From Osmia lignaria lignaria (taxonomy: Eukaryota; Arthropoda; Insecta; Hymenoptera; Megachilidae), in contig NC_135034.1 of NCBI RefSeq assembly GCF_051020975.1, positions 6,138,001-6,202,000 of the forward strand: a stretch of 64,000 bases of DNA, written 5' to 3'. A program made the position numbers and the translations under genes. Below, piece by piece: positions 13,501-25,500 of the stretch (positions are counted from its first letter, which is position 1; the number at the start of each line of letters is the position of its first letter). The notes below the pieces were generated by a model. That model was given only the letters and a program-made list of their open reading frames with translations, had not been told where the DNA came from and made no database searches.

Positions 13501-16500
13501 ACGTGTTACAGCATCAGGAATATCAGTGAGTAAACCCTTTCGTGGAGGGTAGTTAACTGTAGTAAGGAGTCTATAGCCTTGCCACGCAGAAACGATCGAT
13601 CGATCAGAGAGTATAATCGTTTAGGGAAGACAGAGTATCGATATTGATTTTGTTTTAGATATAATCGTGAAGGAGGGCGAACAGGCGAGTCCGTGTAACA
13701 CGGACAACAAATCCGAGGCGCCTTTCGGGGCGCACGTGTGCGACGCGAATGTCTCGACGTGCATGGATCACTGGGAGGGACCAAATTTCGGCATCACCAG
13801 CTTCGACAACATCGGATTCGCCATGCTCACTGTCTTCCAGTGCATCACTATGGAGGGCTGGACTGCCATATTGTACTGGGTAAAGCAAGAGATATGTCCT
13901 TCAGTGTTAAACTTCTACTCTCTCTGTTTTCTGTTTCCTTTATTTTTTTTTTTTCTTTTTATTTTTCACATTTTTCTCGTTTTTCTTGTGTCTCGAACTC
14001 CGTGCACGAACGTGCTTCACGGTGGGATCTTCAACGTCATATTCTCGGTTTTCGATCTTCGGGAATTTTTTTCGTCATTAATAATCATTGGTCAGTCAAA
14101 CGCCTTAAAAGTGTCCATATGGTAGCTTTAAAGGATTTTTACTTTTGAAAATTTTTCTATGTATAAAAATTCATTAGAAAAATGAAATAATTGACTGATC
14201 ACGTTGAAAAACATTCTCTCTATCATTCGATGTGTGTACCTTTGGCCAATTGCTTGCTCCGTTCGTTATTATTTTTTTATTTTTCGTCCTTTTTATTCCT
14301 AAAATTGTTAAACATCTAAATGTGACATCATTTCTCGTGTCGATCGTTATTCTTTTCTCTGTATGCCGTGTTTATTCGTACATGTGTTTTGCCCGATAAC
14401 GTTTCGCTTCCGACGATTTTCACGTTCGTTTACCGGAAGTACCTCGGGAGAAGAACCGCTTGCAGTTGTTACAGCTAACACTGACGTATATGTTCACCTT
14501 GCTCAGTATAACACTGTCAGTTTCAGCCCTCTTTGTAAATCTCTTGGTGTTTAATCGTATCTTTTCTACGCTTCGTTCTCAACCAGTTTGCCAGAATCCG
14601 AAGAATTTTCTTCTTCGATTCTGCGCGTGTTAACGCTTCGACGGTCGTTTTAAAGAAAAATATCAAAGTAGTTAAAAATCATCCTGACCGTCAAAGTATT
14701 AATATTTCATGTATAAAATTGTATCGAAGAAAGAGAAGAAGCGTAAAGTGTATCGATGTTTGAATGTCGTGGCAATATTTCCTTGTATGTAAACGGTGCA
14801 TCGTGTTCGTACACGTAACACCATGAACTTCACGTGGCTCTGGTGAAATTTGCAGACAAACGACGCTCTTGGCAGCACGTACAACTGGATTTACTTTATA
14901 CCATTGATCGTCCTTGGCTCATTCTTCATGCTGAACTTAGTTCTTGGTGTCTTGAGCGGGTGAGTATATTCATTCTCGATTTCTTGGCCCCGATTTCCGA
15001 TCGGTCTCTTTAACATCTACCACCTGTTTCTTGTTTCTTTACCACCGATGGGTCGTTCACCGTAACGATACCTCGAATCGTTAGAAATCTATGCAAATGA
15101 ATATTGAATTACATCCTTGTAGAAAGTCGTCTTGTCGTTCTGTAATTTTCCTCGAACGTTACAGCACGGTAAAACGTTATTTTTACACGGATGCATCGGT
15201 GATTGAAAGGTAATCGTAAAGGAACGACCAAGATTATCATTGTTTCTCTTCGTCAGGGAATTTTCAAACGAAAGAACACGCGTGGAGAGACGGGCGGCGT
15301 ATCAAAAAGCAAAGAGAAAACGTCTGTTCACGACTGCGTTCAGTTCCTACTTAAAGTGGATCACTCAAGCAGGTCTCGAAACGATCGATCTTCCCTTAAC
15401 TTTGTCGCGCTAGCCGTTTTCCCGCTTCGATGAGAGGATCTCGTTAGCGAAGCCAGTAAAAGCCAACGTTTATCGCGGAGATACTCTATAACACGCAAAC
15501 TTTCCTCGTAGGCGTCGCTAATCTCAAACTTCTGCCTCGATAAAGTATTCTCTGTAAACGGCTCGAATAGATGCGAACCTATTTAAAACATCGAATGAAA
15601 GAAGGTTCGAGACTTGCGCTGTCTCAGGGCAGATATAAGTTTTGAACCCCTGTGTTTCGACTCCTTAAAATAATCCTGTGCTTGATCGAGTATCAAATCG
15701 TTAGAGTAACGCGTATAAAATAGTAAAGATCTGTGAAATGTAGATCCTTAGCTGTATGTAACGCTCGTTGTCATCTGTGTAACGCTTGTAGAGAGTTTGC
15801 AAAGGAGAGAGAGAAGGTGGAGAACCGGCAGTCCTTCCTGAAATTGCGAAGACAGCAGCAGCTCGACCGTGAACTGAACTGTTACCTGGATTGGATCTGC
15901 AAAGCAGGTTAGAAAGTCAACGTGCCAGGGCTGCCTATCGATTCTCTTATCGAGCACCCTTTACAGCACCCATCTCCTTAGGCCAGAATCTTGTACCCTT
16001 TTTTTTTATTCATCTTTGCTAGAGCTATATTGCTCGCGATTCTTTCTTCCTTTTCATTCAAACAAACTCTGTACTCGTCGCGTTCCATAAACGTTTCTAA
16101 TAATTTGTAGAGGAGGTAATACTGGCGGAAGAAAGGACCACGGAAGAGGAGAAAATGCACATATTAGAAGGTTCGTGTTGACGCGTTTAGAATAATCGAT
16201 GTTGAAATATTTAGAAGGTGTATGGAGAGAGTTATTTGTTTGACAGTAAGAAGAAGAGCCGCGGCGAAAAAGAAGAAGCTAAAGAACCTTGGCAAAAGCA
16301 AAAGCACGGATACAGAGGAAGAGGAAGGCGATGATGACCAGGACGATAGTGAGTTGTATTTTTCATTTTTCAACCCGTTTCAACATATTTTAGTTGGTCA
16401 ACTTTTATTCTGTATCGACATGTGCTACATATTCTCGCTTATCGACGTTACAATCGACATCTTGACTAACTGGTCAGATGGTCTCGCTAGCAGCGTTCGC

Positions 16501-19500
16501 GTTCTTTGATCTTTTCCTTTGAATCGTAACCCTTTGGCTGGGACGCTTTTCAACTGAAAATTCTCCTCTGTGTGCGGAACGTGTCACCGGAATCCAGTTC
16601 AAGTGCTCTGTAAAAAACGACTGCTAGCGGTAGAATATTGCAAAAGAGCAAATACATACTGCAATAAGAGAAAAGAAAGTGAAATTAAAATATGAAAATA
16701 TAACGATCGATCGGCTTGCGTTTTCAGGACTCTCTAGATCTTCCTATTTCAAATCGAGGGAAAAGGAAGAGGGTACTTGCGTGCAATTTTGGCGGGCAGA
16801 AAAGAGATTCAGATTTTGGATACGAAGCTCGGTGAAATCGCAAAAGTTTTACTGGTTCGTCATCGTTCTTGTGTTCTTCAACACCGTCTGCGTGGCCGTG
16901 GAACACTACGGTCAGCCTCCGTGGCTTACCGATTTCCTCTGTAAGTAGAATCTTTTATTTGTATTATTAAAAAGTATATATCATCAGAAATTCAAAAGCG
17001 ATTGTCGTGAAATGTTGACAGATTACGCGGAATTCGTGTTCCTGGCCCTGTTCATGCTGGAGATGTTCATAAAGGTGTACGCTCTCGGTCCTCGCACCTA
17101 TTTCGAGTCGAGTTTCAATCGTTTCGACTGCGTGGTCATCTCGGGATCGATCTTCGAAGTGATCTGGTCCGAGGTGAAGTCCGGCTCTTTCGGCCTCTCC
17201 GTCCTACGTGCCCTTAGACTCCTGCGAATTTTTAAGGTCACCAAATACTGGAAGAGCCTGAGAAACCTCGTAATATCGCTGCTCAGCTCGATGCGTAGCA
17301 TCATCTCCTTGCTCTTCCTGCTCTTCCTCTTCATTCTCATATTCGCGCTGCTCGGTATGCAGCTGTTTGGCGGTCAGTTCAACTTCGAATACGGCACACC
17401 GCCCACTAACTTCAACACCTTTCCCATCGCGCTGCTCACTGTCTTCCAAGTAAGTTTCACACTCTCTTTTATACTTTTTAACAACTTAATAGAAGTTGAG
17501 CAGAAGACTGAAAGGAGGAAAGAGAAAACGGGACATGGTCTTTCTTCCGAACGAAATCATATCCTCTAAATTTTTGTACATCCTCTCTTGTTTAACGAAT
17601 GCAACATGAATGACGTAGATCCTGACCGGAGAAGATTGGAACGAAGTGATGTACCAGGGTATCGAGTCGCAAGGCGGTCACAAAAAGGGCATGATCTACT
17701 CGCTCTACTTCATCGTACTGGTGTTGTTCGGCAACTACACGCTGCTGAACGTGTTCTTGGCTATCGCCGTCGACAATCTGGCGAACGCGCAAGAATTAAG
17801 CGCCGCCGAGGAGGAAGAAAAGACCGAGGACAAGGAGAAGCAGACGCAGGAACTCGAGAAAGAGATCGAGTCCTTACAAAAACCGAAAGACGGTAGCGCG
17901 CCGAAGGTAGAGATCTGCCCTCCGAGTCCTACTCAGAATTTGTAAGTATCTCTTTATCTGTTATATCGCGAGTTGAGAAGAAGAAGATAAAAATGTTGAT
18001 AATCGTGTTGAAATTGTAGCAAAGACGGAAAGGGTGGGAAACAGTCATCCGAAGAGAAGAAGCAGGATGAAGACGATGACACGGGACCAAAACCAATGCT
18101 GCCATACTCCTCCATGTTTATACTGTCCCCTACGAATCCGTAAGTTCGATTCTTCGTTCCCGACGAATTGAAACGACGAATAAATCGTTAAAAGTATATA
18201 CGTATGATTGAATCGTAGCGTAAGAAGAGCCGCCCATTGGGTCGTGAACCTGAGGTACTTCGACTTCTTCATAATGGTGGTGATATCGTTGTCGAGTATC
18301 GCGTTGGCCGCCGAGGATCCCGTATGGGAGGACTCGCCGAGGAACGAGGTGCTGAATTACTTCGATTACGCGTTCACCGGTGTCTTCACCGTCGAGATGA
18401 TCTTGAAGATCATCGATCTCGGCATCATACTTCATCCAGGCTCGTACCTACGCGAATTCTGGAACATTATGGACGCGGTGGTGGTGATATGCGCCGCGGT
18501 ATCGTTCGCGTTCGATATGACCGGTAGTTCCGCCGGACAGAATCTATCGACGATCAAGTCGTTGAGAGTGTTGCGTGTATTGAGACCTTTGAAGACGATC
18601 AAAAGGGTGCCGAAATTGAAGGCGGTGTTCGACTGTGTCGTGAACAGTCTGAAAAACGTCATTAACATTCTCATAGTGTACATATTGTTCCAATTCATAT
18701 TCGCTGTGATCGCGGTGCAGCTGTTCAACGGCAGGTTCTTCTACTGCAGCGACGAGAGCAAATACACGGAAGAGGATTGTCAGTGAGTATTCGAACGTTC
18801 ATGGTATCGACTTGAAAGAACGATCAGTTTGTCCAGGTCTAAGGTGTAATTGATCAGTTTTAGAAAACTAATTGAAACGGTAGGGTTGTTTGATTAACGT
18901 TTTGGCTGTGTACCTCGCAGGGGTCAATATTTCGTTTTCGAAGAGGGTGCTATGCTGCCAGAGCCAAAGAAACGGCAGTGGGAGTCCCAGTGTTTTCATT
19001 ACGACAACGTGATGGCCGCGATGCTTACGTTGTTCGCGGTACAGACTGGCGAGGGATGGCCGCAGATACTGCAGAATTCGATGGCGGCCACGTACGAGGA
19101 CAGAGGCCCCATACAAAATTTTCGTATAGAGATGTCCATTTTCTACATCGTCTACTTCATCGTATTTCCATTCTTCTTCGTCAACATCTTCGTGGCCTTG
19201 ATTATCATCACATTCCAGGAGCAAGGAGAAGCTGAATTGCAAGACGGCGAAATCGACAAAAATCAGGTTGGTCGACGACGTTTGATTCGGCGTTAACGTC
19301 GAAGAAGAATGATATTTAAAGAAATTCGACCGACGCGTTCGTTTCAGAAATCTTGTATAGACTTCACGATACAAGCTCGTCCTCTGGAGAGGTACATGCC
19401 GAAGGAACGGAACAGCGTTAAGTACAAAATCTGGAGGATAGTGGTATCGACGCCGTTCGAATATTTCATTATGGGTCTCATCGTATTAAACACAGTGCTA

Positions 19501-22500
19501 CTCATGATGAAGGTAAGTCTCCACGATTCGTTCCTTCCTCTCTCTCTCCCCGAGAACTTGTCTCGAAGAGAAAATATAAATGATTTTTTTTTTAATCTTG
19601 TGGACGTAACGAGCCTGAATAATGTACGTACGACGCAGAAGACGCGAGCGCCGGAAGGAAGCACACGCTAGTACCTACCCCTTTTCTTGTGTACCCTTGC
19701 ACGTACAATTTTCGTACCCCTTGATTAATGAAATTTAGCGATGGATTATTACCTTTATTCGTATTTAAAAATTTGTCAAGTTTCAAAAAGTAGTCTGAGA
19801 TTCTATAATGTTCGAAAGAAAGAAAGTCCATCGCTACTTATTAAAGTTTCCTTCCCCGGTACAATTGAACATCCCGTCGCGTATCGTCGAATTTTGTGCT
19901 CGCGTTTGGCAATTTTAACCAATCCGAAAAGCAGCCTATACTATCGATTCTCGTCGATCGATTGCGACGAGATTGCGACGAGAATCGTCGGAACGGGACA
20001 ATAACGAGCCATGTTCGCGGAACGTGCACGATGAAGAGAGCTCGAAGTATAAAACTGTAAGATACAACGTTATATCTGTACGAGGACATTGTTGTTCTTG
20101 CCTGCCAATTTATTTATTGCTCTCTGTATAATTGTCATCCTTGTATCCATTGATACGTGGTGTACACAGCTCTGTGTTCAATACTCTTCTCTCCTCTCCT
20201 TTCGTGCCAGAAAGAAAGACATCCTTTTCTTCTCTATCCTTTTTGTTCGCCGTTTCACAGATTCCATTCGAAACCACAGACTTTAGTTAGATGCTCGGTG
20301 ATTCACGGTGTCTCGATGCTTTTTATTCGATCCTATCCGTTCGTTCCAGAATCGTTGCGAAAGCTTTTATTTCCATGCCAGGCCTGCGCCGAGTGCATCC
20401 AGACGACCTATTGGTCGTTGAATTTTCTTGGAATCGTTTCAAATCCGCTCGGATACCAGAAAAATACGTGGCTTTTATGAAGGAACGGGTACACATTACT
20501 TTCTGCAATTTCAATCGGAAGATCCTTTGCATTTTTACAGTATCCTAAATATCGAAATCCCTAAATACTAAAATGCTTAAGTGAGAAAATTCCAGAATGG
20601 GGACAAGAAGCAAAAGTACATGTTTAAAAGCACTCGCGCTAGTCTGTTCCACACACTTCCATTAATCCCTCGTTTTATCAAACTTTATTTCGCTTTCAGT
20701 AGCAATATTTCTTTTCGTTCTCTTTCGTTCCGTTCGATATATCCTATGTTCGTATAGTAATTCCTCTCGATTTCTTCTACTCCTTTACTCCTTTTTCTAA
20801 CTGCATGCCCGCTACTGTGTCCTCGTTTTTCGATACTAAACGTTCTCGAAAATACGTGGAAGAACAATATCCGAATATCGATACGCTATCCCACAACCAC
20901 ATTAAACACGAAACACACACGCGGGTGCCGCTCACTTAAACACACCAAGTGAGTTCGACTCGTAAGCCTTGACAAGCCCATGTTTGAACTGGTGGCGAGG
21001 TTTCAAGCGTAGCACAAACTGGCTTGATTGAATTAATCGTCAAGTTATATCCAAACACCATTGAAACGATGAAAGAATAAAAAGCTGCGGCATACGAGAA
21101 GCCCTGCACGCGAGTCCACGTGTGCTTCTAGAGCACACTTTATTCGTCTCTATATCTTTTTTTTTTTTTATTACTCTCTGCACCTTATTTCATTTTGTTC
21201 GACACAGCCTGTTTGTGGTGCACTCCGTTTCGTTGGATTCTTTTTTTTTTTTTTTTTTACAAAAGACTGGCTTCCGTTTTCCAACGAAGCGGTACGCTTT
21301 TTATCCTTTCGACACAAGATTAAATTCTTACTCGAGCAAACGTGTCTCGGACCCACGTACTTGTGCTTCGCCGTTTGAACAAATTTTTTTTTTTCCACAC
21401 ACACACACATTGCCTGTAACACGTACCTGTAACGCACATGGTTTTGAGAATGGATCACACTACGAGTAACGTACACACGATGTCTGAAATGTTCGCAAAA
21501 TGTTCGAAACAAAAAGGGACTACGAGACTCGTTATCGAACTGAACGTTCGTTAAACATTAATCAGTCTCGAGTTTCTTTGTGCAGAGGCACGTTGGCTGT
21601 TATAATACCGACACACTTTCGTGTTGTCGCCGAACTGTTTGCACGAGTGGCAAACTGCGTGTCGCATGCCTGGCTGCTCGCAATCCAAATACTTGACCGA
21701 ACAAGTGGTCGAGCGAATCACTGAACTACACCAGACACCCACTGAATTTGTGTGCGTGTATTTATTTTTTTCTATTTGTCTTTTCTTTTCTTCGGTAACG
21801 ACATGTTTCTTGCACGAGATGCCCGCACGACTCGATCCCATCATCCAGGCCCGTTAGAAGGGGGTGAAATATAAGGGAGGTGGACCACAAAGTTAGTTAA
21901 CGCGTGTTTTATGAATTCGAAGATTCGTTTACTTTTCTCAAACCGAGTCCGCCTCCCTGCCTCGCTCCTTCAAAATCCTTTCGATTTAAAGAGAGAAAGG
22001 AAGACACATTCGAGTACCTCGAGCAGAAGGGATGATTTGCAACCCTCTGTCTCTCCTCCTTTACAATGTTTCCATCTTATTTTTCTTCGGCCTGATTTTT
22101 AGCTCGCTCTCTGGACATCTTTCATTCCTTGATTGCCTTCTGTTTTGATCTGTTTCCTTTGGTCGTTTCTTTTTTTGCAGTAACGATCTTCGCTCTATCC
22201 TCTTGTCTATCGCGACTCTCACTCTTCCAAGACACCAAACTCTTATCTGTTCGTCCAAAAACCGATCCTGGCGCAGACGACGACGAGGAATAATCGTGAG
22301 AATTTGAATTTTCTTTCCTTTGAAGTTGAATTTTATCAAACAGGACGAATGATTCCCGTCGTCGTTGCGTACGACGCGATCCGAGCGTCGTTTCTTGAAT
22401 CCTTGATCGAACGATCGATAGCGATGTATCATGCTTGGTGTTATTTATAATTGCTTAAAAATTTACAAGAACGATTATCGAGTATCGCTAACGATCGATC

Positions 22501-25500
22501 GTCAATACCAGTACAATGGATCCAACGTTTGGACGTTATCCCATATCAACACGATGACGTCGATGATCGATGACACTAAGTATAAACGTGTGCACACACT
22601 AGCCACATGTAGCTGTCCCTAATACCATGTAAAATCTCTTTAATGATTATTTTTGTCATCGTTGAAATACACACCCTGTAGGACCGTACAGATACACGTA
22701 TCTAGGTTAACGCTAATATTATACGCCTGTGTGTCTCTCCCTCTTTGTCGACTGAAAAGTGTCACTATAATTATAATTATATTTATACACCGTGTAACTT
22801 ACAGATTTCGCACTCTATTTTACACGTAATTCGTATATTTGTAACACCGTGTTCACTTGGGGTTCGTTCGTCGATACGCTTCGAAGAAATCAATCATTTT
22901 TATTCATTTTCCAATTAGAAATTGCAAAAGCGTATCGATGCACGAAATTGTTCGATTCTTTCCCTAATTGATCAGAATAAGTGAAATGAAAGAAGAAAAG
23001 TGACGACGGTGGTTAGGAGCGTAAATTTCTACCGTGCGGCTCGCCGTCCGCCAAATCGCGCTCGTTCAATAGGCTTGTACGTCTGTCTGTTTGTTTGTCT
23101 GTCTGTTTGTACGTTCGTATCTGTCGGCCGTGTGTGTTTGTCAGTGTATGCATTGCAGTTCCATCGGCAAAGCGACGCGTACAAGAATACGCTGAAGTAC
23201 ATGAACATGTGCTTCACGGGGATGTTCACCGTCGAGTGCATACTGAAGATCGCCGCTTTCGGCGTGAGGGTAAGCTCCACCATGCCAACCAACCCCCCCT
23301 CATCGAACAGATTATTTCGAGAAAACGTATACGCTTAGAGAGTAGTCGAGTTTCCGCTGAAAAATGATGCCTGCGACTATTTCTTTTCTTATTTTTTCTT
23401 ATTTTATTCGTTTTCATAATTGTACACTTATCCTTTTGCACAGTGAATACTATTTGTACTTTACGAAACGATAGATCGCAGAATCAATTTTCAGAGAGTA
23501 GGCTGGGTAAGTTTTGCTTATTAGAGAAAAATTAGAGCGTTTCATTTATTTTTTTTATTTTTTTCTCTCCTTGAAAGAATAGGTAGTATCTTACCTACTC
23601 GAAAGTACTGAAAAGTATCCTCGTGTTGCAAGAATACGTGTATGTACGAGTATTTTAGAGAACCTTTTGTGTTCAGGGCTGAACAGACGCTGAACCTCGA
23701 GCTCTAGTAGTGTAATTATTTGTTCCTTCTTAGATACCCCATTTTTTGTAGAGATCTCTATCAATAGCTCTATTTTCTTTGATCCTTTCGCTGTGAACTT
23801 ACGGGCACAGACGAATATCTTATTACTGGAATGAAATCTGTTCGTAGACTGTAGCGGATGCTCAGCTCTGTACGCTACCTAAACGAGATGCACTTCTGTG
23901 CATATTCATTTGATGCTGTTTGAGGATTGCAGGATATAGAGTAATTAATACGCTTGATTTTCTTAACCAAGATCCGGCTATCGTTTGATATTTTAACTTG
24001 TATTACTAATTGGATCACAACCTGCGCTCCTCATTCGCTCGAAACATATAACTCGATACAAGACATCGAAATGATTCTTCGATATTCGTAGCTGATAGAA
24101 CGCGACCACTAATTAAAATGGAAACAAATGTAACTGCGAGTTGCTTCAAGAGAAACATTATTCTCTATGTTTATTAATCATAAACCATGATTGGAATTTG
24201 CATCCCGCCGTTAAACGAGTTTTCAAGAATTTTCTCGCGTTAGCTATTAGTACACGAAACACACGCACAATACGACACAACAAATTTGCATTCACGCTCG
24301 TCAGTACCCAAACACGAACATTATCAATTATTTTTCGTTCATTTTCTATCTATCTTATCTACCTATCTGTCTTCTTTTTCTGGCTGGTTATTTTCATTTT
24401 GAAAACATCGAACGAGAGAGGGTGGGGGGAAACTGTCTCGAGGAAGCGAATCCAGCCCAGAAGAATCCCCTTGCTGCATGCAAATACCAGACTTGTTGCA
24501 CCTTGCACGTAATCACTGCACGTTGACGTGGTTCTTTATCCTTGCATGTGTAATATTGTGCTTTGAACCTCTTGTCTTACGATCTTTTCTTTCTTCAATG
24601 ATCTTCGAATCCATGATTGATATTTCATATTAAAAGACAAGAGGTTAACGATGAACGTCGATTGAAACGAAAGAATCGATGTTCTACGTTGAAGAGCGAT
24701 TGTTGTGTTGCAACGACTGCGTGTTATGGGCCAATAACGATTAATGCCGTGATTTTCGAAATAATTTTAAGAAAATGAACTTTTCAAAGATTCCATGAAT
24801 AGCAAAACATACTTGGTTCACGGTCAATTTTGATAACGAAGAAACAAAAGTAACGAAAGTTTCTAATTCTCGGAATACGCATGCCATTCGATTTGATCTG
24901 TGGAAAAGTTCCGTCACTTTACGAGGAAATGAAAAGGCATCAATTTATATAGTTTTGAGTTCTTCCATAAATCGGTAATAAACCTAAATTCACAAGGAAA
25001 AAAAAGAAAGTGACGATACTTTCCCCAGAGATCTAACTAAGTAACATCGTCGCGTCGGGAAGGAGCAGTTACGGATTCTATCCGTACACACTCACCACAC
25101 ACAAAAAACACGTACACGAATATCGTCGTTTAACGCGAGCAGAAATGACGAAAGTTATCTTAAAAGATCGCTCTCTGAGAGATTGGTTAGACTTGCTTTG
25201 GATAATATCGTCCGAGAGAATGAAAAAGAAAAAAAAATTTTAAATAATGAAATTCTGACCCTAATCGAAGAGCATCCTCGATTAAAAAGTGGGACGCTGA
25301 CACAACGAAGAGTTTCATCGCAACGGGATTACTTTTGATCGTTCGAAAAATTGTTCGAACTTAATTTCGAGCAATTGTTGATAATGTTGAGCGTAATTTT
25401 AATTTCGTTGTGTTACGTCTGTGTGTTGGGTGTATTTTGTAGTTTCACAAGGCGCCGCCAAAGCTATTGGACGCCTTGACCGTCATGAACTTCGCCGTCA

